From contig OY720636.1 in the NCBI GenBank assembly GCA_963169105.1, positions 139,119,747 through 139,183,746 of the forward strand: DNA of 64,000 nucleotides, written 5' to 3'. This stretch comes from Ceriagrion tenellum. Lineage: Eukaryota; Arthropoda; Insecta; Odonata; Coenagrionidae. Shown here piece by piece: positions 24,401 through 35,564 of the stretch. A program made the translations under genes and the position numbers. Every line of letters starts with the position of its first letter. Position 1 is the first letter of the stretch. Below the pieces are notes generated by a model that was not told the DNA's origin, did no database searches, and saw nothing but the letters and a program-made list of their open reading frames with translations.

Positions 24401-25970
24401 TCTATTTTTTTTTAATTTCCTCAATTATGCCCTAGCCATACGTACACTTTTCGCTTCTCTTACACAAATGTATTGCTTTGTAGACATTCTCAAAGTCTTA
24501 AGACTCCTAATATTCCTAAATTTACTACCGTGAGAAAGCTATCCACTGAAAATACCACTTCATCATGGCGCGTATTTCAGTGCATAAGCGTCATAATCAG
24601 ATGATAGGATTCCATACAACTGTTCCCTTACATTCCTAATGGTAATTGGAAGAGGGGGTAAGAGGAAAGTATAATTAAATGAGCGGGAAAACGTTTTTTT
24701 CACATTAGCGGATAATATGAAGAAATTGGCATTTGACATACACTCATCAAGATTAACTTCTGCGTCACGTTGTCGTTTTATTATTTAAAGCTGTTCTGAA
24801 ACATTGTGCTCAAGTTCGTCATTCCTGAAATGTAACGCATTCACCTTAAAAATCACTCTATGCTTAGTAAAAGTTTCTAAACGGCACTAAATCTAGAAAT
24901 GGAATAGCTTGACAGTTTGTGAATCAGGTGTTTCATTCCTAAGATTCCTCCTCTTTAGAGCATCTTCTGCCGTATTTAGCCAATAATTTCGCAGTCTAAC
25001 TCTCCCTTTCACACCATTTCATGTGCTGTCATATATGTTTAGCTACTATAAGATCATCCACTGTATCGACATAGCCAAATCATGGAAACACACTCCTTCC
25101 AAATGTATTCCTCGGTGAGATGATTGCGTCTTAGATCATTGTTAATTGATAGTGAAGCTCACGTTTACATGAGAGCCGAAATTTAAAATTGATTTCACAT
25201 GGAGCCAAGGCCTAAAACGTCAAATAAAAGGAACGGTGTTATTCGAAAGCCACACCGTATCGAGGGCTATAAAGGCCAAGTATCAGTAATTACAAGAAAA
25301 AATAAATAAAAATTATGAAATATCATCGCACAAGTAGCATATTAACTAAACATTAGGTGTTAAATAAATTTTTAGCTTGGCAAACAAAAATATTAGTCAG
25401 AAGTTGCCTGAAATACAATGTTCTCGATGGAATAAGTCCTGTTATAATATTAAGTTAATTAATTTATACAAATTGAATTGTGGATAAGGAACCTAGTCAT
25501 TAATAGCCATTATTCTTATGATTGGTTGACAACAGCCCTCCATCCCACCTTTTTTCCCGCATCTCAACTCTTTTAGGCATTTAAAGCTCTTTTGTTCCAT
25601 ATCGTATTTTGGCTGGTCTATGTTTCCGTCCCTCGATTATCCTTGTGGTTTGTTGCCCTATAGTTTACCAAGTGTCAGAGTGAGGCTTAGCCATCTGGAC
25701 AAACCAGATAATACTCAATATTTAGCTTTGTGCGGAGAAAATTTACCGAAAATCGATTCTCGCACATCCGAATGTTATGAATCTCGCACGCCACAGATGA
25801 ACTGTGAAATTTCATAAAACTTAAGTAAAACCAAAATTTAATGCCAAGATTGCTTTTGATCATAATTATTCAACAATTAGTTTCAATCTGCCTATTCAAT
25901 TTTAAAGATATCTTCCAAGTATCTAACAATAAGAGTTCATCGATAGATCGTTCAATCGTAAGATTTGTTG
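21500..25970. other. No recognised gene
   Basis: Mostly A+T-rich with two G+C-richer patches: 22600-22920 and 23900-24260. The first has a 13-bp imperfect inverted repeat (GTCAAAGACGGAG at 22646; CTCCGTTTTGAC at 22685). The second begins with a GA-rich microsatellite-like run (23938-24004). The frames at 24015-24380 (plus) and 23901-24237 (minus) overlap in this patch and show no domain. Confidence 0.45.
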
Positions 25971-25979
25971 ACTGAAACC

Positions 25980-26400
25980 CTACTCCATCCTTTTCCATCT
26001 CATGCTATTTCCTTTATTCCCCGGTATTTCTTAGGTCATCATCATAATTGGTCATTCCATCCTGAGATTGATTGACTGCAGCCGTCCACCCTCTCCGTCT
26101 AATGCTAGTTCCCATACTTCCTGGTATCTCTTCCTGTGTACTTTCCTCTTTATTTGGTCCATGAACTTATTCCTGGGTCTTCCTCTGGGGACGTTTCCCT
26201 CTATTTTACTTTACCTTCAATTATGTTCCTCACAAAGCCATTGTGTCTCAGGCTGTATCCAATTCATCTGGTTCTTCTTTTCTGTGTTGCGCTCCATATG
26301 GCCCTTTCTTCTTCTTCTCTGTACACTTCATCATTTCTTATTTTGTTGGTCCATTTTTATTGGTCATTTTATCTTCAGCATCCCCTCCAGCACTAGGTTA
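25980..26400 (-). pseudogene. LINE C-terminal tail, family with GRPRNK, copy 1
   Basis: Read on the minus strand across frames: KKRAIWSATQKRRTR, IGYSLRHNGFVRNIIEGK, IEGNVPRGRPRNKFMDQIKR, then KVHRKRYQEVWELALD and GGRLQSINLRME. The GRPR..F.DQ motif (plus about 26150-26195) and the preceding RR.RWIGH.LRHN..L..IIEGK order are the standard end of a non-LTR RT protein. The 3' UTR probably continues to about 25980. Stops and frameshifts break the frame. The plus-strand frames here are antisense shadows. A second copy of the same region lies at 26700-27060 in the same orientation. Confidence 0.75.
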
Positions 26401-26477
26401 GTCTAATTCGGTGCTTCCACCGTAATTTAGTCCAATTTCAACAGATTCAAGCGAGATATCGTGGAAGTTCGTCATAT

Positions 26478-26677
26478 TATCACAGAAACGACAATTTCAT
26501 TTTTCTACAAGATATTTAATGCGTACGACGCGTTTCATCTCACAGAGCCATAATCAGGTACAAGACCAACCTTGTACCTGTCTTGACTAGTCTAGTCCTG
26601 ATGATGGCCCTGTGAGTTGAAACGCGTCGTACATATTAAATATCTAGTGTAAAAGTGCAATTGTTGTTTCTGTTATA
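26478..26677. mobile_element. 200-bp palindromic element with hammerhead-like motifs
   Basis: Arms 26478-26558 and 26598-26677 are reverse complements over about 80 bp with scattered mismatches. A nested 10-bp hairpin, CAGGTACAAG/CTTGTACCTG, occupies part of the centre (26555-26580). The right arm reads CTGATGA (26598), one T, a stem-loop region of 5+3+5 bases, GAAAC (26619), GCGTCGTA. The left arm carries the same sequence on the opposite strand as CTGATTA...GAAACGCGTCGTA. The order CTGANGA, stem, GAAA, AC...GTH is that of a hammerhead ribozyme core, but the extra T and weak stem I argue against an active ribozyme. No coding capacity. It lies between two LINE tails of one family. Likely a Penelope-type or foldback non-autonomous element. 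Confidence 0.6.
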
Positions 26678-26699
26678 ATTAATTTAGCCTCTTTATTTA

Positions 26700-27060
26700 T
26701 TTTTAATTTTGTCTTTGACTTGGAACATTTCCCTCTATTTTTCCATTAGTTATATTCTTCAGAAATCAATGTGTCTCAGGGCGCGTCTAATCCATCTACT
26801 TCTTATTTTCTACATCGTTTCAATACGGTATTTTTCTCTTCTACTCAACTGCAAACTTCTTGATTTAAGATATTGCCCATCCATTTCATCTTCATAAATC
26901 TCTTCTAAAACCAGTTGTCGAAAGGTGTAAGTCTAATCTGGTCTCTTTTCTTCTTAGATCCACCCTTCCGATCCATAGAGCGTTGTGCTCCACGCGTACG
27001 TTTTCCACTGTTTCCTCGTCCGTAGTCTTGTGTTATTTAACCACAGGACAATAAGATTAG
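26700..27060 (-). pseudogene. LINE C-terminal region, same family, copy 2
   Basis: On the minus strand the sequence reads TRKQWKTYAWSTTLYGSEGW (LYGSE..W is the conserved block after the RT palm; plus about 26960-27000), then RFMKMKWMGNILNQEV, EKNTVLKRCRK and a decayed DTLISEEYN.WKNRGKC. The last part corresponds to the RHNGFVRNIIEGKIEGN segment of copy 1. The two are therefore overlapping, diverged copies of one family in the same orientation, not two halves of one insertion. Several stops and frameshifts. The frame at 26709-26897 on the plus strand is antisense noise. Confidence 0.65.
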
Positions 27061-28730
27061 CATTCCAAAATATGCCACCAACGCGAAATAATTAAGTAAA
27101 AATAGTTGAGTATCTCACCAGCATCAATGCAACATTCAAAAACATCCCTCTCTTACACCTCCATTAGCCTCATTCTTGCTTTTTATGGCTAATATCTCAT
27201 ATCCGTATGACATAACTGTCCAAAGAAATGTTTTAAGATGAAAATAACTGACCATCCTATTTTTAATGAAACTGCTATTTCTTAAAGAGAAAATTAATGT
27301 TGGGTTTTACGATGTCCTTTGGTGTGACGAGGGAAAAATGTATAACATGTAGTATTAGGCTTAGCCTGAATATCGAAATAGTCTTGCTCTTGTAAACAAT
27401 CACGTATACAAGGACAGATGATTGAATACAAATGCAATTTGTATGAATTCATAGTCACATTTACAATTAGAAAAATTCCGTGTATCCAATGAATTTCCTT
27501 CATTTTGATTTTGAATTACCTTCATGCTAATGCTACACTGGCATCTCAAGCTGCGAAAATGTAAACGCTGTGAGTGATGATTTCCGGATTAGATTTTCAT
27601 CGATTTTTTCATAATTTTAATTCATAATCAAATTTGGCATTCATTTTTAAGTGCAATTGTTGTAGCTATCAGTGGGGAATAAACACTATTTATTCATTGG
27701 CATACTACTTACATCCTTTGAGATCGATTGAGAATTCCGTAGTACTCATTAAATAATATAAATGGTGAATTATTTAGATCATTAGCTAAGTAAATTATAA
27801 ACATGAATTGTCCACAATAGGCATCTGAATCCATTTTCTCATTATAATAAAAAATTTGCAGTCATGTTCTAGAAATGCATGTTTGATGTACTTTTAGTTG
27901 AAACATAATATCTGGTCCCTAATCAAGATATGTAAATGAAGCAGGGTGTTAAAAAGACATTTTTGTTTGCACAAATGAAGTTGATCAGAGCGTGACGCAT
28001 GGCGATTGGGGCCAAACGTTTAGCTGGCTTGACGGGCGCACACAAAGGACGAGGGGAAGTAATAATTTTAACAACGTACATCTCCGTGATTGAGGGTTTA
28101 TATGTGGCCATTTCGTGACGAAAATATTGCACCCATAGCGCCCGTAACATCAGTAGACTCTGAGAGATAACTTCCTGCTATCATTCGTTCGTTATCTTCA
28201 TCTAAAGAGCAATAGCGTGCGATAAGTCTATTGATACGACCTAATATAAATGATGGAAATTTTCCGATGAAAGATTACTTTGCCATCTTAATACCGTTTC
28301 GCTAAGTGCAATGAATCCATGCATAAAGCCATATCATTGGCATTGAGGCACAGTTGCTTTCTTCGTCCATTGTGTACATTAACTTCGTTGGATGAAAGTT
28401 ATTTCCCTCTTGTATATACCACATTCACGAAATATATTCCATGAAAGTCAGAAATTAGTTTTCAGGATTACGGAACGAGTAGCTACATTTTAAGGATTGG
28501 CGATAAAAACAATATTCGTGCAATCGTCATCTATGCTCCATCTTTCACGGGAAAACATTTGACGTGTGATCATCTACCTCAAGTCGAACACTAAGTTTCA
28601 TAGAGATAGAAAAACAGATGTTTAACAGCAAGGAGAAAATTAGTTTACGGAACAATTAGGAAATTTCATATTTTCAATTTTTTAGAGCTTTTTCTAAGAA
28701 ATATATAGGTAACAGACGGAATTTACCGCG
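27061..28730. other. A+T-rich DNA without a recognised gene
   Basis: No domain, RNA gene or transposon end could be supported. The minus-strand frame at 27923-28150 is open over a slightly more G+C-rich stretch but has no motif I know. Confidence 0.5.
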
Positions 28731-28734
28731 CCAA

Positions 28735-29110
28735 AGAAACCAGCGGGCCGGTATATCTAAACGAACTCAACCCGCTTAACACCGCTGGGGGGAGAAGGAG
28801 TAGACCTTAGAAAAACCTATCGGCGTCGGACCGAAAATCACATCGGCCGGACACGTTTGCAAAACCTGGAATTTGTTAAATTGAGTTATCAGAGAACCCA
28901 TTCGGGGACTGTCTGTCACTACACTACATAGAACCAGAATTTAGAGGCTCTTTGGTCACCAGAAGGCGGTGCACCGATCCCGGCGTTCCATCTAGAGTGA
29001 GATGTTGGACCGCTAGTCCCTCTGGGTTCAAGAACCTGCGCCACGACAAGGCATAGGTTGGCGAGGGGCAAGCGATTATTTAACCAAGCTTCAGCCGGCT
29101 GCCCCGCAAC
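28735..29110 (+). repeat. G+C-rich patch with tRNA-like piece
   Basis: A compositional island in A+T-rich DNA. Near its end (28981-29045) GGACCGCTAGTCC can form an anticodon-like arm. It is followed by CTGGGTTCAAGAACC, which resembles a T arm and B box. No A box with proper spacing and no acceptor stem could be placed. It could be a SINE, the 3' end of an unrecognised retroelement, or neither. Confidence 0.3.
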
Positions 29111-30225
29111 ACAATATTTCCAGTAAAAACAGTGGACTCATCTCTGCAGGGTAATGAATTGGTAGTAAGATTGAGATTTCAACTATGACCAATACTGAAG
29201 TAAGTTTGGACAAAATTTTGTTAATGAGAATGAAGAGGGTTTGACCACCTTCTGCTGTCTTCATAGGGCCCCTCTGAAGTGCTCATGAACTCGACAGCAT
29301 TTGTAGGACTCTACGGTTACTTTATTATTTGTATTGTTTTTTAAATATCATCGTCATTTGAACTTTACAAGCAGTTTGTGATTAACCTAATAATTAAATA
29401 CTAAAAATTAATTATTAAAAATAATCTTTTTAAAAGTTCTAAGAACCTTAACGCGGTGAATAGTTCACGCCGAGGCTTGGATTCCGAGTTCAGGTCCAAA
29501 TAAATGAGGGTCAACCTTTACACTGGTCTTCATGAGAAGGTAAAATTTTCTGCGGCTTCAGCAAACTGATTTAAGCACGATTTTTTTACTTATAAGTACC
29601 ACTTTAAACTGACTCGTGCTTACGGTTTACTCGTCTAATATTTTTTAAAATTGAATCGGTATCGAGGCTATAAGTGAAAAGTCAATAACTTTTTTTGTAA
29701 AATATTTTTAGAGAAGATAGTGCCACTATTACTGATTGGCATAATAATCGTTCATCAGCTGGATGACTTGTCGCTTCTTGCTGCTTACTCTATTTTTTTT
29801 TACTAACCACTTAGTGCCCTCAAAACTGTGGCTCCTTTCAACTGAAGTTTACCAATGGATTGAAAAAGGGCTTTTACGATACCCATAGCTAATTTTTAGC
29901 GTGCAACAGCAAAAATGTGCACTTTAAAATTGATAAAAATCCAGTAAAAACATAGATAAGAGTATTCCACGTTTCATTAACCGCACCTTATCACAACCGG
30001 GATATAAAATTTCCTGCGAGCAGTGGATAAGTGCCAATTTAGTTACCTACAAAACTTTAAAGCCCACTAAGAGCCCAAAAACCCAGAAAGAGCTTGGCGA
30101 TATCGCTATGGCTGCGGAAGAGAACGCCATCATCGGTTTTATCGCTTCAGCTATGTATGGCCCCGGGAAGCATTCCTCATTGACGCTGAAACAACCACGA
30201 AATATTTTCTCTTCTTGCCGCTGAC
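29111..30225. other. A+T-rich DNA without a recognised gene
   Basis: No long open frame, RNA gene or repeat could be supported here. Confidence 0.5.
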
Positions 30226-30229
30226 CCGC

Positions 30230-31085
30230 AGGCGTCTACACTTTTTTTTCCTTCTCTTCTGTTTCCTTTAGACCCCTGGAAATGGCTCGGGCCATTTGTT
30301 TCTGCAGCAGGGAGCGGGGGAAGAGGGAATGGCAGGGGGGGTGTACGAAGTCATGGAGAAAGAGAGATTGGCGCACGGGAGCCCTGGGGGGGGGGAGGGA
30401 TGAAGGGGTAGGAAGGGGGAGATAAGCTGTCATTTATTTATCCCAGCCTCGCATCTCCCCCTCTCTCTCCGTTCCCCAATGTAAACCCCCAAAACAGCCC
30501 TAACGCACCACCCCCTCCTACCTTTTCCTCCTCCCCCCAAACCCTTCCCCCCCCCCTCGAGGGATTTCTCTCTTTCGTCATCCACTCTTTTTCTTCCAAG
30601 CTCTCTCTCTCTCCGTCTCTAACCCCCGCTCCGCTCCCGGGGCAAGGGTTGTTGTAATGCCTAAGGAGCCCCGATTAACCCGATCCGTGGCTTAAATGGA
30701 CGTGAGTGAAAAAAGGACGAAACTAAGGGGAATAGGTGCGGGGCGGGGGTGGCGGGGGGAGGGGAATCGGTGGAAGTCCGAGAAGTCAGGAGGGATGACT
30801 AGCTAGGCAATTGGTGGACTTAAAGCTAAGAGATGAGGGGTGGTGGGGGAAGGAGGGCACAAGGCTTGGGAGGGGGGGGTTTGGGTGGTTTGGGGCTTTG
30901 TGGAAGGGGTTGGCGGCCAAGTGTGCTTGCGGAGTGGCGGGGGAAAGGTTTGTCTTCCGCGGATCACGTGATCGAAATATCGAAGCGGGCCCCTTGGTCA
31001 TTCATCTCCCTACCCACCCCCTTCCTCCCCCTCCCTACTCCTGTGCCTTCACCCTCTTCACCCCCTCCAACTTGCCCACACCATC
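30230..31085. other. G/C-rich domain with G-quadruplex motifs
   Basis: The plus strand alternates between G-rich (30290-30425, 30720-30960) and C/T-rich (30440-30625, 31000-31085) blocks. G-quadruplex-type run clusters occur at about 30385-30419, 30740-30764 (GGGCGGGGGTGGCGGGGGG and onward) and 30838-30900. A run of ten C lies near 30548-30557. The overlapping frames at 30786-31209 on both strands come from this bias. There is no TATA-like element or recognisable first exon beside it, so a promoter role is only a possibility. Confidence 0.6.
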
Positions 31086-32070
31086 CATTCACCCATCGCA
31101 CCGCCTCCTGTCTATTGAAAGCGTTTGGCGCTGCCAAGTGTGCTGCTCTTTCGTTGTACTATTTGTAAAACCAAGACGAGAAGGGATTCAGGTGTCATAT
31201 TTGCAATAATTTTCCCATTGCAGAAATTTGTAAGGACACCGGGACTAACCACTTAACGAAGTCACCTGCAAGTGCACTCAAGTGCTAAATTCCTGAGTGC
31301 ATCAACACTCTTATTCATTAAAATTATTAGTAATCAACCGAAGATAAACAGATTTACATATACCATACCTATCAGCTATTCTTATTATACATGAATATGG
31401 ATTGTAGTTTGAGATATCAGATCACATCATATCAAAGGAAACACCCTATGTCATTGAAGCTCCCTTGTCAGAATCAAATCATCATTTTTCAAAACATCAT
31501 ATATCATTGACGCATGCAATTCACTCAAAGAGGCTGATTCCTTCAAGTCCAGAGCTGAGTGTCTTGAAATTTTAATGAAATTTGACCGGTACGAACAGTC
31601 TAAAGAGCACAATGGGACACAATATGTACCAATTTTCGGTGGTCAGATGAATGGTTGGATCTTGCCTATTTCTTTCCCCTCGAATACTCCGGGAAATAAT
31701 AAAATATTTCATCATATATCATCGTATTTAATTTATCATCAAATAAATCTATTATCATATTAATTTTTCATTTATTATTTCAGCTTCCCTAGATGTGACT
31801 ATACTTTAATTCAATTACATAAGTTAGTGCTCACGTATTGTATAGTAATCTTTGCACAATCAAAGAAGACGTGAGATGCAGCAATAATTTGTTTTCGTAA
31901 AGTAGGTGAAAAAAGTCTGTTTGTGCTGTTGGTTACATTTTTGAACGAAAAATTTTATTTGCGGATTACTGCGTTATCTTCCCGATTATTTAAATTTTAA
32001 ATCAATTACTTCGCAACCATGACTTCTCTCATATAGTTTAACAATGCCGAGAAACTTTAACAGACTTGAT
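31086..32070. other. A+T-rich DNA without a recognised gene
   Basis: ATCAT words are frequent at 31410-31760 but do not form a regular tandem array. No coding or RNA signal could be supported. Confidence 0.45.
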
Positions 32071-32074
32071 GTTT

Positions 32075-32722
32075 TTTCATCAATACCGTCTTTTTCTGTT
32101 TCATTTCACATTCATTATTCTGTTAACATTATTACATATGAATGGAGTTCCCCTCATTATTATCTCCAAGGCCGATGATTGTGAACGATTTTTATCTAGA
32201 ACGTGTGCCGTTATTGTACTTGAAATGTTGGACAATCAATATGAAATGCCCAAATGTTTAGGGGAAGTAAAAATTGGAAACTTAACTGCTTTATATTTTG
32301 TTTCAATGCTCAGGCGCTGAGTTATTGTAACTAATGCGTTGAACTGTTTCTAGCAGTACAAATACCATTTGTTAGTCACCAACCAAGAGTTAAAACATTA
32401 CAAACATTACGTTAAAATGAGAGTATACAAAAGTGAGTTGTGGGATGAATTATATGGTATGAAAAGGAAATTTGAAGGTACTGGCAGGGTGATCATATGG
32501 CTAGTGGGTTAGTTTCATCAGTACCGTCCTTTTTTGTTTCATCTCATATTAATTATCTTGTTAACATTATTACATATGATTGGAGTTTACCTCATTATAT
32601 CTAAGGCTATTAGCCCTATGAATACCCTCCCAGTATATTCAAATTTCCTTTTCATATCATATGATTCATCCCACAGCTCCCCTTCACCCACTAACCTTAT
32701 GAACACCCTTCCAGTACCTTCG
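32075..32722. repeat. Nested direct and inverted repeat, 81-bp unit
   Basis: A block of about 97 bp (32075-32172) is repeated directly at 32513-32607. The second copy is flanked by an inverted pair of about 75 bp: 32435-32509 on the plus strand and 32605-32679 on the minus strand. The next 43 bp (32680-32722) begin another minus-strand copy, giving a tandem period of 81 bp. Because 81 is a multiple of three, the unit stays open on the minus strand and repeats GRVFIRLVGEGELWDESYDM-like residues (within 32587-32781). That is a consequence of repeat length and does not show a gene. It is probably a rearranged unknown repeat family. Confidence 0.6.
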
Positions 32723-32825
32723 AGAGTATAGGTACTAATATTAAAGGAGCCTACTTTAATTCTTGGAGAAAGAATGAGCACCTTATTTTAACATTTCCAA
32801 CCACCAGTAAAGCATTTGAAATGTA

Positions 32826-32897
32826 TATGTATATATATATATATATAACTTCACTTAGGATCACTTAAGTGACGAATATATATATACACACACACAT
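32826..32897. repeat. TA and CA microsatellite cluster
   Basis: A TA-dinucleotide run (about 32828-32847) is followed by a short palindromic spacer containing TCACTTAGGATCACTTAAGTGA, then a second TA run (32876-32884) and CA repeats (32885-32895). Confidence 0.8.
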
Positions 32898-32899
32898 CT

Positions 32900-35085
32900 A
32901 TATCTACGGAATAACATGAAACGCACCAGTAGGGTCTGTGGGACGGCGTGATTCCACACCACAAATGCAACACTCGTCCCAGCTGAAATCAGAACCGCGC
33001 AAGCTCACCCGGATGTGCAGGCCAAAAGCAGTCAGGATGAAAATACGCGGTCATACCAAGCATGCAGTATACTTTTTACAACTACTGGTTAGTATTTTTA
33101 ATGCGACTAAAGAATGGTAAAACTAGTTACTAAGTCATGTAGGAGCTATATCTTGCCGGATATTTCATGCGGAGTCAGCAGCTAAAAATATGTTCAGGCA
33201 TTCAGCACAAGTGCTAAACCTACTTTATCCAGTGAGGGTCAAAGATTCCCAGAACCTATCTATCGCAACTTTTATGTTCCCTTATTGTACGTGGAAAAAT
33301 TGCATTTTAAATCAATTCGTTCTACAATCTATTTCCTGTATTTTATGCCTGTAATCATTCTACCATATAATCCAATGAGATGGCATTCAATCTATATATC
33401 CACAAAAAAAACAAAGTATGTTACGAGAGTTATGGGTTCTTCGTCGTCGAAAATGCAACAACATATACGCCAACGTAAAAAAACTAATATGTATTTATTT
33501 CCCCTTGGTCAGCAAATTAAACAGTATAAGTCCATAAGTCAAATCACTGTAAAATAGGGATTCTTCAGGGGTCTTAATCGTTAATCCTGGGCAGTTCCCT
33601 AGATAACAGATAGTCACAATGCAGCACAACAAATTAGCAAATAAATACACAAAAGCGCAATAAGCCAATGTAAAAATACTCTTACTGCCATTAACTTAGC
33701 GAATAGAAATGAGCGACATTCATGTGTCGCAACACCAAGGTTTAAGTTTGTATTCATGCGTGTATCACTGCGTTTGTTTGCGCCGGTTCCGGTTGGTGAG
33801 TGCTCATGTATGCACGTCTTGGCACCTTCCATGCTTGCGCGCTTGTGTCATTTTGTGTGTGCATGCACATGATTGTGCAAGTGTGACGTTAGATAGTTTC
33901 CTCCCTATTGCCTTGGCCAAATAAATTACCCTCAGGGTGTTACAGATTTGTTCATCTCTAACTTTTCAATTCATCTAAGTTATTTATTCAACTTACAGTA
34001 ATATGATGAATATATATTTTACAAATAATAAATCAGACACACGTATTAAACATTTAGTATAAAAATTCCACAAAAAAAACAAACATAGGTTGCTATCTAC
34101 TTGAGAAATATGTGTTATTGCTAGGGTGTTAGTTTTTAAGGGTAAACACAGATCACAGTCAACAAAGATTGAATTACTATATGTCTTCGTTTAGTTTGCA
34201 CAATTATTCGGCTCTCAATGTTAGTAGGCACTAGCAACTGGAAATCAAACGTGAGCCCTTTCCAAATCCATATTTATGGAAGGAAGAAGGAAGGTTTTTC
34301 CGACCCAAGAAGCGGTCTTTATCACCACTTCTATTTGAATGAAAAATTCATGCTGGAAAAACTGCTGTAAGTTGCTAAAATTGAAAAAGAAGATGGTTTG
34401 GCATCTAAATTTCAAAACCATTTTCACAAATTTCCACAAAATGTACCAGTTTTCTATTAAAATTATTGATTTTAGTATTAAGTATTGTTACAAATAAGTA
34501 TTATAACAGTTCTAGAAATTCTTGATCCCTACGCATTTTTCAAGTTCAATTATTTGGAATTAATAACTTGTATCCAAATGGATTTGGCTGACGCCATCAC
34601 AGAGATAGCACGTTTACGATATGTATCAATAGTTTTTAAGAAATGGTTTAATCTTCTCTCCAAGATGAAACTCTTCAAGATACGTCTTTTTAGGCTGCGT
34701 AATCCTCATTGCACTCTATTGTAACCTCTGCATGTCTGTTTCCTCTTCATTTCGCAATGTATGGATGCTTCTCCTCGTCTATCCGGCATTTTATCGCTGG
34801 AAAAAGGCCCCCAAAGAGTTTTCCTTTGACCGGGCGTGAGAGTGAGTTTTAGGGTGGGTGGAGCAAAGAAGGAAGATAGTGAGAGAGAGAAATGGTTGTT
34901 TTCATTTGTTGTTCGAAACAAAGACGTTATGCGGCTGCATCACTGTTGCCGAAAACGGGAAAATGATTCTTTCGCCGTAGAATTAGGTGGATGCGCATGG
35001 AGAGAACGGCGTGGGGGAGAATGTGAGAGCCAAAGCAGATGGGTGGTAGCTTGGTGGAGACAGTGGAAGAAATCTCAATCCACCT
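32900..35085. other. No recognised gene; degenerate GT-rich patch
   Basis: A+T-rich except for 33745-33890, where TG/GC alternation (TGTGTGTGCATGCACATG is typical) suggests a decayed GT microsatellite with alternating purine and pyrimidine. The frames on both strands across that patch have no domain. Confidence 0.45.
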
Positions 35086-35092
35086 TCGGCCC

Positions 35093-35130
35093 TATAAAAG
35101 CCGAGGAAACTACCAAAAGAGGTTGGTTAG
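35093..35130 (+). promoter_or_regulatory. Isolated TATA-box match
   Basis: CCTATAAAAGCC (35091-35102) is a textbook TATA box in a G+C-rich setting. Downstream TTAGTTT (35127) is a weak initiator at a spacing of 36, longer than the usual 30 or so. The adjoining frame (34836-35516) is low-complexity and continues into a C/T tract, so no transcript product can be named. Confidence 0.25.
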
Positions 35131-35159
35131 TTTCTTCGCAGCGAAGAACTGGAAAAGTT

Positions 35160-35560
35160 CTAGCTCCTCCGTCCTATCTCTTCTCATTCGATTCCCTTTC
35201 AGACACTCTCCCACCCGCAAAAAAACACCTCTTCCTCCCTCTTTCGACGACCCCTAAACCCCGCCCCCCCACCCCAGGTCCCACCTCCTGTATGCCGTCT
35301 GCGGGGGCTGTTTCATTCGCCCTGCCTCCTCCTCACCACCCCCGCCCCTTAACTCCATTTTGCAATCCCTTCCTTTCATCTCCACGGTTACTGCCGCACG
35401 CACAAAGTTACTCCGGCATTTCTTGTCCAGGTTTTGCCTCATTCTCCGGCTCTTTCCTTCTTTATTTGTCCTCGTCGGATCGGCTGCCGGTCGATTCCCT
35501 GTTTTCCACTCCCTAGTGCCCCCACCGCGGAATCCCCACTCTTCCTCTTTGAGGCCATGA
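35160..35560 (+). other. C/T-rich strand-asymmetric tract
   Basis: Pyrimidine-rich on the plus strand, richest at 35225-35350 with several runs of five or more C. Open frames on both strands (35254-35589 minus is Gly/Arg/Glu-rich) reflect the bias. Confidence 0.55.
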
Positions 35561-35564
35561 GGAA

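Noticed and set aside
26068..26406. Plus-strand frame of 112 codons resembling a hydrophobic protein
   Set aside because: It is the antisense of a LINE C-terminal tail on the minus strand, which carries clear GRPR and RHNGF motifs.
34836..35516. Open frame of 226 codons after a purine-rich stretch
   Set aside because: It changes from a G/A-biased to a C/T-biased composition, has no recognisable motif, and overlaps several other open frames in the same tract.
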